DNA from: Cytauxzoon felis
Taxonomy: Eukaryota; Apicomplexa; Aconoidasida; Piroplasmida; Theileriidae
Assembly (NCBI GenBank): GCA_020283715.1
Contig: JAIQCW010000155.1
Span: forward strand, 1-64,000
Direction of reading: 5' to 3'
Length of the DNA: 64,000 bases
Below, in pieces: positions 32,249 through 45,573 of this stretch. Every line of letters starts with the position of its first letter. Positions within the stretch are counted from its first letter, which is position 1. The translations under genes and the position numbers were made by a program. The notes below the pieces were generated by a model. The model saw only the letters and a program-made list of their open reading frames with translations, was not told where the DNA came from and ran no database searches.

Positions 32249-35200
32249 TTATTTTATTATTAGTTTTAGTTGTTTGTGTACGTCTGCTGCTGATGGTCTT
32301 TGTTCCGGTATCGGATTTGCCATTTGTACCATTAAATCATACCAAGGTTTTAATTTATCCCTGATAAATTCGGGTGCTGTATGATCATTTCTAAATTTTT
32401 CTAATGTACTTAAGCGCTCCATTACTGTATTAAATCTCGGGCATAATAATTCTAGCAATATTAATGCTGCTGAATATATATCAGCTTTTTCAGTGCAATT
32501 ACCACCACCTTCAGGTGCTACATAACCGGGAGTACCAATAATTTGTCCACGAACGGATACTTGTGTAGACTAATTATAATAAATTTATTATAAATCTAAA
32601 AACTTACATCACTTAGTAAATGAGCTTTAGTATTAGAAGTGACTGTAATATTTGATCTCGTATCTTCAATAAATCCAACAAGACCTAAATCACCAATTTT
32701 TAAAGAATTTGTCTTTGGATCAACAAATATATTTTCTGGTTTTAAATCACGATGTATAAAACAGTTAGAATGTATGTCACGTAATCCCTTTACCAATTGT
32801 TTAAATAATGAAAATACAATAGGACGACCATTATCACCAATCATATATTCCAAAGGTTTATCACTTCTGGTAGGCCTATAAATTAAAATCATTAAAATCA
32901 AAATTTAAACAAACCTATTAAGCCATTCCCTAAGTGTAAATCCATTACACATCTCCATTAGTATTAATAGTACAACAGGAAATTGTTGTTCTTGTTCTTT
33001 AGGGACAGGCTTTTCTATCACTACAGACTTAATGTTTCCTGCTTTATCATTAGTATCTTTAAATATAATATGACTACCATCACTAGGATTTGGATATGAA
33101 TCATTAGTGATAGATAACGCTCTTTTACCGATTAATGAACCATTAGACTTATCAATATGTCTATCTCTTCTATTAAATAACTTAGAAAATATATTCTTCC
33201 TCTTATTTTCATATGTAATTTTACTGAAACTTGGAATACCATCGGTACTAGGATTTTGTATATATTTACAAACAATATCACGATATTTCTGTAAATAATC
33301 ATCTAGAAACTGTGATTTATTTGTAGATATAGCTCTAGCATCAATTAAATGACGAACATTATTTGCAGCAGCTGTTTGCAATTCCTTTGTCATTTGTGCC
33401 AATGGCAAAAAATGTGGCTCTTCACACCACCAAGTATAATAACGTACAACATATTTGCTATAAATATCTCTATTAGCAGCAACTTCACGAAAATATCTCC
33501 TAGAACTTAAATCTTCACTCGATTTTAATTGTAATAATACAAACTTTACAGCGTAAATTGGATTACCCGGTTCCAATCTATGTTTAGCTCTATAAACTGA
33601 TCCAAATCCTCCCTTGCCAAGCAATTTAATACATTCAAATGTTCGAAGAAACCTTCCATTTTCAAGGAATTTGGATAATACACTATTACTTGGTATTATA
33701 GATAATAATGAATCCTTGAATGAATCATTACCCTTTTCATGATCACCTTCATCTTCAACACCAAATACATTAACAAGACTTTTCTCCTCAATCCATACAG
33801 ATTCTGAGAATGAGTGTTCATTGTTGCTGAACACATTTCCTTCACTTTTTGCACGTCTCAATTCATTCTTGATATCACGATCAACAGATAAATTCACATC
33901 AGAATAATTATCTATAGATGTCAAATCATCAAAAATGCTATCAGTAGATTCAGATTTGGATATATAATCACTACTAGTTTCAATAATTTCAACTTTCAGG
34001 TCATCAACTTTTTGAATGTTCTTCTGAACTCCGCGAGTCAATTTGCGATAAACCCATAAAAGTGGTGTAAAAACAATAGCCAATATCCATAACAATAGTA
34101 ACCACCACCATTTTAATAGGAATACTGTATTTTCATTTATATAACTACGACCAGTAAATTTGTCAATAATACCGGTGTCGTTCATAATCTTCAATACAAG
34201 TCCATTTGGCTCATTAGAATCGGATACTTTAATAACATCATCATCAACAAATAATGATTTTATATTAGAGTTTTTCAATTGCAATGATGAGTACATATTT
34301 GGCATATATTCCCTTAGAAAAGATGGTGGTGGTGGCATCGGTGAACGATCTAACAATTCCAACGTATATATATCACGTTTGTTTTCAATTACAGCAAATA
34401 CGGCTGCTATCGGAAATGGAAATTGTAATTCAGAATTAGAATCGATATCACCAATGTCTTGTGGTACATTAAATCTCAAAATATTATCATCTACTTTAAC
34501 CATCTCTCTAATCTTACTTAATACAACATCTTTTTGAGCCTCATTATTAACCGTTCCAATTTCTCGCCAGCTAAAATTCCATATTTCACGGTGATGTTTT
34601 TCATTAAATGCCTTAACGATCCAATCAGTGTAACCAATATGTAATTGTTTCTTTTCATTCGCTTTGGCGAAATAATTAAGTATCTGACCACTTTTATCAG
34701 AATTAAAATCAACACAACGTGTTATATAATCCCCTGTATCATAATCCAGAGCTAATACAGAGGAATTACGTGAACCTTCTAAATAAACCCCTTTTAGCAA
34801 AGGAGTATAAAACGGTGTAAAATTTACAATATCTTTTACGTGTACCTTTAATAATCTATTTTCTCCATTACCATCAATATAATATACATAGCCATCATAT
34901 CTTGGCACTAGGTGTGAAAAATTCTCATCATGTTCTTGGTCTTGATTAAAGACATAACCTAATACCCGTCTTTTTTCATTAGTTTTTGCGATATCTTTTA
35001 ATGCACAAAATTGTTCAGTAGTTTTTATAGGCTTTTTAATAGTTAATAAATCATTTGTTAAGCGTGTAACCCACTTCAAATTACGTGAAAAGTTGGTTCT
35101 ATACGCTAAACCTTCACTATCTAAGACAACCAATGAAATATCGTTTAAATATGTATTATCATCCAATTTTAAAGCTGAAAATGGACCATCAACTATACTC

Positions 35201-35592
35201 AATTCGCTATTTACTGTAGTTATGTTCATTGAAATATCTTCAATCTCTGGGTAGGATGCATTAACATATCCTAACCTAGGCATAAGAAACCCTGATTTAT
35301 GCATACCATTATCCTTTCCCATTGTTCTGTTAAAGTACACATCGATGGTATGTAAAATAAGGATAAGAAAAATGATTGTAAGATTGTAATAAGACCATTT
35401 GCCGAAACCTATTACTCTATTTTTAGTCAATAAACCCTTCCCAATGTGTATTTTATTAAATCTATCGACATTTATTAGATCCTTAGATATCAAGTACTTA
35501 TTAATACATTTTTTCATAGTATTAAAGTATTTTAAGTTGCAATGGTTACATTCTAAAATAATGAACTCGTCTTGCGGTAAATATGTTCCCAT
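32249..35592 (-). CDS. PK4: PERK-like transmembrane eIF2-alpha kinase (PK4 type)
   Basis: Ser/Thr kinase that represses translation under ER stress by phosphorylating eIF2-alpha. Exons 35592-32915, 32875-32608 and 32569-32249 give 1,088 residues. Two membrane segments are visible: about residues 69-87 (NLTIIFLILILHTIDVYF) and about 490-515 (WWWLLLLWILAIVFTPLLW), bounding a presumed lumenal sensor. The kinase starts near residue 655 with GKGGFGSVYRAKH and AVKFVLL, then a long insert between N-lobe strands typical of eIF2 kinases, LLILMEMCNGFTLREWL, HRDLKPENIF, IGDLGLV (atypical DLG for DFG) and GTPGYVAPE. DLG is common in eIF2 kinases. Known in Plasmodium as PK4. Confidence 0.85.
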
Positions 35593-36114
35593 ACTTACAG
35601 CATTAAACCAAACATTGTTTTTCCATCATAACAATCGTCATTATTGTTGCAAATATCAACACATACTAAACGATAAAGAACTACAAAGTGCAATGAAAAT
35701 AAGAGTTTTAGAAAATACAAAATAATAATATTTTTTTAAAACAACAATTAACAAAAAGACAAATAAAATAATAATTGAAAATACAATTTAAATAATACAC
35801 AACATATATATATATATATATATTAAATTTCTAATTATAATGATCATTCGTAAACCAGGTATATTGCCTCAGCATATAACAAAAATATAAGGCACTCCAA
35901 CTATAATTTAACACTATCAAAACAGTACAAAACATTATTTAACTGTTCTTATAATAGTTATTTAATATTTGTATAATAATAAATGTGCAAATTTTGATTT
36001 ATTATCAAACGCATATATCGTTACTCCGTTACTTTGTGGATGCTTTTTAACGGCTGATCAAAGTAATCTTATTCCTAATCTGGTTGATGTAATATATTTA
36101 TTATTTCTATTTTA
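35593..36114. promoter_or_regulatory. Divergent intergenic region (522 bp)
   Basis: Separates the starts of the PK4-like kinase (-) and SF1 (+). Contains an (AT)n run at about 35806-35824. A 'ctgtaagtatggg' string on the minus strand just upstream of the kinase ATG looks like a splice donor, so a small non-coding or extra first exon cannot be excluded. No other motif recognised. Confidence 0.35.
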
Positions 36115-37576
36115 ATGGCAACTACGAAACCGGAACGTAGGCGCCATACCCGTTGGGGAAGGATAGACGATGGAAAGTCATTAATTATCCACAACTCCAC
36201 CAACTCCTTTTTGAATGAACTAAAGATGCTAACAAATAAAGCTGCCAATGATACTGATGATAAAAAAGGATCTCGTTGGGGAAGTGAAACTGAAAAACCA
36301 TATTTACCACCTCCATATGTAGACCTACCGCCAGGTCTCACTCCCGCTCAAATGGACCAATTTTTACGTGAACAAAGACATGATGAACTTGCAAGGAAGA
36401 TTACATCCGGAGAATTGGAATTTGGTGATCCCGATATTCGTCCTCCATCTCCTCCTCCTATTTATGACAAAACTGGCAGCAGAGTTAATACACGTGATGT
36501 TAGAGCGAAAAACGCAATGGTTGAAGAATACAATCGTCTAGTTGAGTATTTGCTTAAGCATTTACCAGGGTTTGTAGCATCTGCAGATTATAAGCCTCTT
36601 AAGAAGGTTCGCAAAATTATTATACCACTGGATAAGGTATGTTAATCATATTATATAATCTTCGTAAATTCAATTTATACATAGTATCCTGAATACAACT
36701 TTATGGGATTGGTTATTGGTCCTAGAGGGTGCAATCATAAACGTTTGGAAGCAGAAAGTGGTGCCCAAATATCTTTGAGGGGTAGAGGGACGAAGGTTTG
36801 TTAATTAGATGTTATATATTTATATTCATATTTAGAAAGAAGGAAAACAGAGAGATCAACAAACAGATGAGGACGCTGCAATGCCCATGCATGTTCACAT
36901 ATCTGCTGATAAGGAGGAATGTGTAGAAAAAGCTGTTGAATTAATTGAACCATTGTTGGACCCTTTCCATCCTAAGCATGAAGAATGTAAAAGGCAGGGG
37001 TTAGAACAACTTGCTTTGGTCAACGGTGTTGCGTTAGGTGTAGCAGACGTTGGACGTTGTAGTATTTGCAGCGCTTCAGGTCATAGAGCTCATGAATGTC
37101 CCGATGCTGCACATTTGCAAAACTTTAGACGTGTTGAAATAGTTAGTTATGAAATTATAAATGATATATCAATGTATAGAAATGTTCGATATGCGGCGAT
37201 ATGGGTCATGTTACAATGGATTGCAAATTAGCGCGAGCAAACCCTAATCTAATACCGCAATATCAGCATGACAGCGTTAAAATAGATACGGTTGGTTTAA
37301 TACAAAGTAGTTTAATATATATATTAATTTTAGGAATACAATCGCATGATGAATGAAATTGGTGTAGAAGATAATCAACAATTGGATCAAGAACAATTAC
37401 AGTATCAAATGGCTTATTATCAACAACAATATCAACAACAGTTGCAATATCAACAACAATTACAGTATTATCAGTATTATTACCCTTATAATACACAGTA
37501 CAATCAACAGCCAGTTGAACCAATGACTGAACAACCACCTCTTCCCGAAGAAGACATAGCACCCCCTCCAGTTTAA
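36115..37576 (+). CDS. SF1: Splicing factor 1 / branchpoint-binding protein
   Basis: Recognises the intron branch-point sequence early in spliceosome assembly. Exons 36115-36636, 36685-36795, 36836-37141, 37180-37290 and 37334-37576 give 430 residues. The N-terminus has the RRRHTRWG helix-hairpin motif and a second SRWG. Then come the helical [20 protein letters not shown] region, the KH domain with [17 protein letters not shown], and two CCHC zinc knuckles ([28 protein letters not shown]). The C-terminal tail is rich in Gln/Tyr and ends with Pro repeats. Domain order is exactly SF1/BBP. Notable in a genome whose introns are often under 40 bp. Confidence 0.92.
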
Positions 37577-37613
37577 AATTAGGAAATTTTTAAATGATTG
37601 ATTTTATTATTTA

Positions 37614-39942
37614 TTATTTATGATATTCAGGTCGAATTAGGTATTTTATTGAGTTATAATCAGTGTTTTCTACCATGTCTAATATGTTATCGTCATCCTT
37701 TATCGTGAGTCCGTCATCCAATAGTGTATTTGATACATGTTTTTTTTCTAGTTCACTAAGGAACATACTTTTTAAATCATTCTTTAAGGTGTATACTGTG
37801 TCTTGGTCAGGATACGCCTTAGGGAATTTAAATGAAAGCCAAAGATACATATCTAATATCTATTAAAATATAACAATAAAGGATCTCAGTTACTTACATT
37901 GTACAAAGTCTCTATATATTTTAATTTGTCTATTGATACCACATCATCATTAAATAAATCTTGATTTAAGATGTTGCTAAGTTTTACTTTGTTGAATATT
38001 GAATGACTGATTGCAAATGCGCGTAATATGAGTGTTTGTGATGAATTAGATGTTACAGGAGCAAATAAATATTCAATCAAAACATCGTCAGGTAAAGATA
38101 TATCTTTTAGCGCTTTGCCAACTTTAATAATGGGCCCAAAGTCACAAAGTTGAAATGTATCGGAAAGTTTAACAGATGAAGATAATCTACATAAATGTAA
38201 ATAAATGCATAAAGTAATGGTATATAAATTCAATGGTAGTTGAGACTTATAAACTTACAACTCTAATGCATCAACAATTGTAGATGTGCGCGTAACCTCA
38301 CGTAATGATGAATTGAATGCCCGTATTATATCTGATGAAGGAGATATTGTCGCTTTCTCCAAGTTATTTTGCTTTTCTCCCAGCATTTTCTTTAAGTGTT
38401 TCATATCCTTAATATCCATACATGAAACCTTTCCGTCACCGCAATTCATATTGTGACGACCAGCTCTAGCAGAAATTTGTTGCACTTCTGAACTATTCAA
38501 CAACCTTTTAGTGCTACCATCAAACTTGTACATCTTATAGAAAATTATCCTCCTTATACTCATATTGACACCCATCCCGACGGCATCTGATGCAATTAGT
38601 ATTTTTGTGGAGCCGTTATTAAATTTATTTATTTCACTACAACGTATTTCAGGTGGTAATGTCCCATATACTATAGATGTAATAATGTTATCTGTATTTT
38701 TCCACTTAAAATCTAGAGATTCTATCCTATCCCTTAACGAAAAGACATCGTGCCTAGAAAAACATATTATACAATCACCAGGTTCCAATTCTTGCAAAGA
38801 TATGGGATGATTCATCATGACCATATTATTCAACCTTTTGTGGTATTTTATCTCCAACTAAAAATCTAAATGACGCAAATAATGAATTAAAATACCTTAT
38901 CATTGCACATGTTTGCCAATAATTTTACCAATTCTATGCATGATTCATTGCCACATGCATGAACTTCACTTGCCTAAAATTTTGTATAATTTTTTATAAT
39001 ATTATTTATCGACAAGTATGTGTATATTCAAGATCGTCAATATTCAACTTACTTTGATATTCAAAAACGCATTTGTCCATGCATAACCCCTAACTGGATC
39101 TCCTGCCATTTGTATTTCGTCAATTATTGCGCAATCATATAATATATTAAATGGAGTCATTTCTATGGTACACGATAAGTGCTTAGCCTATATGTATAGG
39201 TAATATTATCAGGAACTTACATACAGTGGTTAAAGTTCTTTCTTGACCTGTCAATAAATCACACTGAACATTTTTATTAATTAATTTAGCTTGCATCTCC
39301 CATGCCAAAATACGCAATGGCGAACAATAAACACCACTGTCTGATTCAGAAAGCCTTATAAAGGCATCATGAGTTTTACCACTGTTAGGTGGTCCTATAT
39401 GAGCAACTACCTTTCTTTTCAAATTTTTGTCCCTGTTTTCAAATAAACGTAAATCCTACATAGCTAAAAAAATGCTGTATTATAATGGAACGTACTGATA
39501 AACGCCTTAAACTATGGCAAGCTACTAGTATTTGTGGCATATTTATTTCGATAAAGAGTTTCAGATGATTTATTAAATCATCAGATACATTAGAGTCAAT
39601 CAATAAATTCGTATCCTTAAGTGAATCGATATTCTTCCTAATAAATAACTTAGAATCGACGTCTTTATTCACATAATCAATAAATCTGTTCCTAAAATCA
39701 AAACTAGTAACAAAATACGAAGGTATTCCATTATTCAATAGTTTTGCCCTAAATAAATCATGGTCTATAACCTCCAGTAATGCATTATTGATTAATATCC
39801 TTTCATATTGTGTTAAAGGAAGAGCTTTTTGAGCATCATGAAATAAACTCGTTAGCATCAGATGATGCGATGAAGGCAAATGATAGAATCTGTTGGGGAT
39901 ATTAAGCAACTTAAAGGACCTTTGAATGTGTCTTATGACCAT
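37614..39942 (-). CDS. SUV3: SUV3-like mitochondrial ATP-dependent RNA helicase
   Basis: DExH RNA helicase of the mitochondrial RNA degradosome. Exons 39942-39496, 39455-39225, 39187-39053, 38973-38896, 38857-38259, 38186-37898 and 37859-37614 give 674 residues. Motif I is GPPNSGKTHDA (SUV3 has GPTNSGKT), followed by CSPLRILAWEM, LLTGQERT and the DEIQM form of motif II. The C-lobe has CIICFSRHDVF, GTLPPEIR, LIASDAVGMGVNMSIRRI and QQISARAGRH (motif VI). Together these are specific to SUV3. The N-terminus is basic (RHIQRSFKLLNIPNRF), compatible with mitochondrial import. All six intron joins are phase-consistent. Confidence 0.88.
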
Positions 39943-40417
39943 CAGGGTAGCAAATAAATATAGTTAATAATATCGGATAGTATGTTGGTCACTTGTAGAC
40001 GTTGACAATATATTAAACAGATTAACAGAACTATTAAACATAGACAAGGATTCCATTATAATAAAGGAAATTTAATAAAAAATAAGTGTTAAAATAAAAA
40101 TGTGAATTAGTTATTGTTATAATATCTAACATTCAAATGTGTACGTTATAAAACACTATCTGACAGTTTTGTTATTTCTTAAGATAATAGGAACCTTCCC
40201 TGAATAATATTGTTTTATAATAGGAAATCTGAATGTTTATATGGGTTATCATCCATATTCATTGGTTTGTTCAACATCTTATTCAACTGTAAATGTGGTC
40301 TCTTTTTTGATTACGCACATTGGTGCGTATAATATTGGACCTAATTTAAGTATAAATAATGATCGATAATTAACATATTAAAATTGTGTATTATAGAGAT
40401 ATGAATGTGCAGTAATA
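39943..40417. promoter_or_regulatory. Divergent intergenic region (475 bp)
   Basis: Lies between the SUV3 start (-) and an unknown gene (+). AT-rich; no motif, repeat or RNA gene recognised. Confidence 0.3.
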
Positions 40418-41428
40418 ATGGCTACAACGAAAATATTACCTAAGAAGGCTTCAATATCTCCAATTAAATTTGTGCAGAAAGAGACGTCATCATCGGTAGT
40501 AATACCGTCATCCAGCAATGACTCATCAAACGAAGGGCTAATGAAGAAAATATCATCAAATTATAATAATAAAGCGAATGGAAGTAAATTAATTAAATTT
40601 GAATCAACGTCGAAGCAAACATCCGATGTTACATCACGTAGCGACTCATCTGAACATATGAGTCTGGATAAGGTATATTTATCTAAGTCATCAAATAATT
40701 TTTCTACGCAACAATCGTGTGACGCTATGAGTAATTCCGAGTTATTAATAAATATGCTATCAAGTGATAGCAATAATCGCAGCACAACTATTATAAATAA
40801 ATATTCAAGTGAAGATAAGTTCTGCAACGATAATGTGAATGATATTGGTCACACATCTTGGTTAAAAATAGAAAAGAGAATTAATGAGATTCGCTCATTA
40901 GCAAGTGATAAAGGAAAAACCAAAAAGCCTGAGAAGAAATCTGTAGACCACAGTTTATATTGTAACTACAACACAGGTTACGAAGATGATACAACATGGA
41001 AGAAAGAGGTAGATCATCCACTGAGTTACGGAATGCTTAAAAGGATTGAAAATAAAACAAGAAAAGATAATTGGAACTTTATCGATGGAGTATTCAAACC
41101 AAGACGTAAACCATTTACTAACATGAGTGAAATGTCGAAATATTTCAATAAAATACAACCAAAAGATCAATATGATTTAATCAAGCTGTTACTGGCCTGC
41201 AGAGATCTAGAAAAGGTAATAGAAGAACAACAGACCGCGCTGGAAATGTTAGATCATGATATAAGAGAAGCAAGAGAATTGTTTCCTGAAACATTACCTA
41301 ATATTGCTGATAGCGATTTGGTAGGGAAGGGTCCAGAAGAAACGACGTTCTATCCTACAAGTGATGCTCCATTGTTTATAAAAGGTAGATTATCTTTGAT
41401 GCCAAAAAGTATGCAATGTTATCAATAA
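40418..41428 (+). CDS. Ser/Asn-rich protein, unknown function
   Basis: Single exon, 336 residues, not recognised. The first 150 residues are Ser/Asn/Lys-rich and probably disordered (PSSSNDSSNEG, SSNNFSTQQS). A more ordered part follows from about residue 185: DDTTWKKEVDHPLSYGMLKR, WNFIDGVFKPRRKPF, then a predicted coiled coil (LLLACRDLEKVIEEQQTALE). It ends ADSDLVGKGPEETTF. No signal peptide or membrane segment. The ordered C-terminal part is where a family match would be sought. Confidence 0.65.
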   Translation: MATTKILPKKASISPIKFVQKETSSSVVIPSSSNDSSNEGLMKKISSNYNNKANGSKLIKFESTSKQTSDVTSRSDSSEHMSLDKVYLSKSSNNFSTQQSCDAMSNSELLINMLSSDSNNRSTTIINKYSSEDKFCNDNVNDIGHTSWLKIEKRINEIRSLASDKGKTKKPEKKSVDHSLYCNYNTGYEDDTTWKKEVDHPLSYGMLKRIENKTRKDNWNFIDGVFKPRRKPFTNMSEMSKYFNKIQPKDQYDLIKLLLACRDLEKVIEEQQTALEMLDHDIREARELFPETLPNIADSDLVGKGPEETTFYPTSDAPLFIKGRLSLMPKSMQCYQ

Positions 41429-41564
41429 TAAATATTTAAGTGACATACATAATTTAAATTTTAAATAATTAATAATTTTGTATCGAAAATAATGTATTGT
41501 TTATTATCACTACCAAATAAATGATGCTGAGTAATCTTTTGTAGAAGAGAATATAATAAAAATA

Positions 41565-42936
41565 ATGTCAAAAAATGGTTTATATGATTATTTTAAAATA
41601 ATTTTTAATAACAAATATAATCGCAGTTGTAATTTTTCTACTAATGTTAAAGCTAATCGTATACGTCGTACATCGCATATTGATCATCAAAACTATTTTA
41701 ATCAGCGTAGAATCATTCATATTTTTAGAAACAGTTTCATAAAGGCTATATCTAATAATAAATTACAAAAAAATAGTAAAGGTGATGCACGTATATTTGC
41801 AATTTCTTCCATTCTATTTGGTAAGTTATGTACAAACGATCATTTAAAATTTTGTATTGATATAACTATGTCATTTGACTCATTAATGGATTTTCTTTGA
41901 TTCTCAAAACTTTTATATTAATGTGTGCTATAAATACTCATTACTTATAGTATTTCTTGTATGCTCAACAATATTGATTTATTTTGAAAAGTATGAACCG
42001 ACGTTGAAAGAGCTAACGAACACAGCAGCTAATCTACTATTACGTAATAGTAAGGTGCATGAAACGGCCGTACAATTTACAAAGAGTGTCATAATGGACG
42101 TATTAAACAATAAAGAAATACAAGAATCTGTTAATAATAGGGTCAAAGATATATTACTGAATTCTCAGAGCGATGTGGAAATATTGTTATTGAAATCTTT
42201 ATCATCTAAAGAAACATTGAGAATAGTTAACGACATGGCTAGAATTGTTATTAATGATATGTGTAATGACGAAAACGTACAAGAAAAGGTCGGATATTTA
42301 TTATTACAGAGTATAAAGACTAAAACAGCTGTTGAAGGCGCTGCTAAATGGGTTGTAGATTTAACTACCAGAGAAGATATTATTGAATCCCTTAATATAT
42401 TAGTGTATGTTATTTTGTAGACATTATGTAAAATTTAGATCGCAGAGATTATTCGGTGACAAATTCCTACAAACTGAAGCATTAAATTTTGTAAGTTAAT
42501 ACATTCCATGTTGGGTTTATTCTATTTATTGTTTCATATCTACGAAGATTCGTTGGAGACATAACTGCCTTATATTCTTTGTGTGTGAATAACTTTATGA
42601 ATATTTGTAGTCCTTATATCTAATTACCCTCAATTCAATATTATAATTCAGTGTAAAGATGTTTTAAACGATTTGTTTGTTGATGAAGGGACTATTCAAG
42701 GGTCAGTAGATTTTATTAAGTCTGTCCTAGAACGCCAGGAGGTTCAATCACGTATGGCTCAATCGTTGTGGGATGTATTCAAGCTAACCGTATATCCAAG
42801 GTGGTAAGATACATTTTTTAATATAATCATGTAATTTTTAAGGATGTTGGCCGAAAATCGTGGTCAATTACCAAGTGTTCAACCAATCAATGTGGACAGT
42901 GTGTTGGATTCGAACGAAGTTCCTTTTTTCTACTAA
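41565..42936 (+). CDS. Single-pass membrane protein with helical repeats, unknown function
   Basis: Exons 41565-41820, 41951-42404, 42439-42490, 42652-42800 and 42843-42936 are phase-consistent and give 334 residues. A basic N-terminus of about 75 residues (RIRRTSHIDHQNYFNQRR) precedes one membrane segment formed across the first splice (ISSILFVFLVCSTILIYF). Irregular helical repeats follow, of the kind NKEIQESVNNRVKDILL, DENVQEKVGYLLLQSI and RQEVQSRMAQSLWDVF. The basic leader would fit a mitochondrial or other organellar membrane protein with a soluble C-terminal domain, but this is inference. The 130-bp first intron is long for this genome. Confidence 0.65.
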
Positions 42937-43584
42937 TAATTTAGTGATGGCCTATTTATTACATGTATATCGTATAGTTAATCGCAAATTGGCTCTAAAT
43001 TTCAAAATGGAGAAACAGCGGGCTACTGGGGAACACACCCACAATCTGTATCGTTATTTCGTTGTAAAACAACATCTCTTATTTAAAATAAGGTTTAGTG
43101 TAATATTTATGCTAATGTGATAATTAGTAATGTTATAAAGTTGGAATGAAATCCAATTTTAACTTCATAATTGTGAATCTATGAGTTGGTACTTCAATTG
43201 TTATTCCATTAACGTAATGGAGAATGCATATCCGCTTTATTCCTTCATGTTATATATCAGTTTTCTAATATTGTTGGAAATTATCCGACAAATTATTTAG
43301 AATTTCAACGACTGACACATTATGTCCATGATTATCATTTGAAATTGCACCATATCCATGGACTGAAATGCCAATTAAAACCTAAATGTCGTTGAGTAAG
43401 TTGGATCTTATAATGTTATAATTCTTAGTTACTAGACCCCTAAAATGGGGATCTGAATTATCGCTGCTTGATTCCTCAATTAATTGTCTAATACAAGTTG
43501 TCTATCTTGTTTGATCTGTGAATATTTTAATTGTATTTGTATTGTTGTTGTTTGTATATATATAATGTAACCCTTGTTTTTTAA
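42937..43584. other. Intergenic region (648 bp), nothing recognised
   Basis: Between two same-strand genes, so it should hold a terminator and the MFS gene promoter. A weak inverted pair ('gtccatg' near 43323 and 'catggac' near 43355) is the only structure noticed. No coding, RNA or repeat signal. Confidence 0.4.
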
Positions 43585-45380
43585 ATGGATAGTACGCGTG
43601 ATAAATCTTCCAATGAAGTGGCCGTTAAGGCTTCGGCCAACAATAAGGCCGGATTTATTTTCTTCTTGTACAATTTGGCCACATTTGTAGAATATTTTAA
43701 CCTCCAATTTTTACATTCATCGATGAGAGGCCTTGAAAAATCACTTGGATTACGTCCACAACAGCTCACATTGTTGTCACTTGTTGAAGAACTTTCACTT
43801 GTTTCATTCATCCCCGTTTGGGGTTTTATGTCCGACTACTGTGATATTAAATATATACTTACATCGGCTCTGGCGGTATCCGGTATTTCTTCTATTTCTT
43901 TGGGTCTAGTCTCCAATTACCAATTGGTACGTTTAATATTTAATCCTTGTAAGTGTTAATAGTATAAAATACATTCGTTATCTCTGTTTTTGTGTATTTT
44001 ATCAGCTTACAATATCTCATGATTTATTTTTATGATGAAATTCTACAGATGGTATTGATAAGAATCGTAAACGGCGCTACGATTGGATCTATTTTACCCT
44101 GCACTCAAACTTTTATTGCAAATAATATGGAATCTAATATGGGTTTTGCTTTTGGGGTAAACCATTCTATTACTTGTATTGCTAGGCTAATGTGTTCTTT
44201 GGTTATCACCACATACGCCTCTGAAATTTTACTGGGTATGGATGGTTGGAGAGTTTGTTCCGTTGCATTTGGGGTGTTTTCAATCGGATGTTCTTTTTTT
44301 ATGTTACTAATCCCTGGAACTTGTAATAAGAAGTATAAAGATCAATCGAATAAATCCTTATCTAGTAGGATAAAGAATGTGATTATATATGTTTACGAAA
44401 ATATTCGTGAAACATTTGTTACAGCCACATCTAAGCTGTTATTGTTGGTTGTATTTTTCAGCGATGCACCATTTGTTGCCGCTGGATTTATGATTATGTT
44501 CTTACAATATTCTGGAATGTCCAGCTTACAATCAGCTATTACATTCTCTTTCATTCTGTTAGGTGGAATATTTGGTGGAGTATTTGGGGGTATTACAACA
44601 GATTATTTCCATAGGAGTTCGCCTAGATATGGAAGATTGTTATATTCCAGCTTATATGTTGTTGTAAGGATCGCAACGTTTGTAGTCCTTTTTTTCTTTA
44701 TGGGAGATTATGTTTCTAACAAATGGTTTATTACCTTTATGGTGTTCATTAATGGTGTAACTTATATTACAGTTAACGTAATTGACAGATCCATTCTTGT
44801 AGACGTTGTACTTCCAAAGTTTTCTGGTTCCTCCATTGCACTTGTTAGTTACCATCATATTTATAATTAATAACATTTGTTATGAAATATTTTATTCCCG
44901 CCTTAATGGCAGTGTTCGATGTATTTTGTATATTGAACACTTCTAGATTCTTCCACCAGTTAAACTATGGAAATTATATTTATTGCCTCACTTTATAAAC
45001 TCATACTAATAAATAATATTTTAGTGTCGTTGCATTGCTGGTATAGCCAGTAGTTTGGTTTTCAATCCAATTTTGGGGGCATTAACAGAGCTGGTGTTTG
45101 GCTATAAACCTAGCATGTTAGATATGGAACTTGTACCTATTCAAATAAAAGAGTTAAACACTAAATCTCTAAGATACTCATTGTCTATTTTGGTTGTTTC
45201 GTCATCATTAATGTGTCTAATACTGTATTCTGTAATGTGCTTAACATTTGGTATGTTACTATAGTGATGCCTCATATTTTTGCAGACAAGGATTCGCACT
45301 GGATAAGTCAAAGGTCAGAAGAATCGAGGAGGAAATTTAATATGGAATGTGTTAATAAGGATCAGGTTAATTCAGTATAA
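43585..45380 (+). CDS. Major facilitator superfamily transporter
   Basis: Polytopic membrane transporter; substrate unknown. Exons 43585-43926, 44049-44843, 45025-45250 and 45286-45380 give 485 residues. About ten to twelve hydrophobic helices are visible, for example FIFFLYNLATFVEYF, YILTSALAVSGISSISLGLV, LLLLVVFFSDAPFVAAGFMI and ILLGGIFGGVFGGITTDYF. The loop after helix 2 has FMSDYCDIKY, a variant of the MFS G-x3-D-R/K signature, and R(I)VNGATIGSILP resembles the helix 4 R-x2-G motif. The third intron boundary (44844-45024) was chosen because it joins the reading frames in phase; it is the least certain join. Candidate for a spinster- or organic-anion-like carrier. Confidence 0.75.
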
Positions 45381-45573
45381 ATTTACTCACTTTAATACAT
45401 CTTCTTATGTGTGTTCATCTCCACTGTAACTTCACGATTGTCTCATGAGCCCATACTTGCGTGCTATGAGTCATGTTGTATATTTAAATTCGCATATAAG
45501 GCTTTAAATATTATCTTATAATCAGTAATTTGTTGTAATTTTTTATATTATAAAGTGTTGTATAGTTTACCAA

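Noticed and set aside
35399..35725. Plus-strand 108-residue frame opposite the PK4 start
   Set aside because: Mostly antisense to the conserved kinase exon, with no recognisable domain.
35806..35824. (AT)n run as a promoter or repeat element
   Set aside because: Simple sequence is common in this genome and has no supporting signal here.
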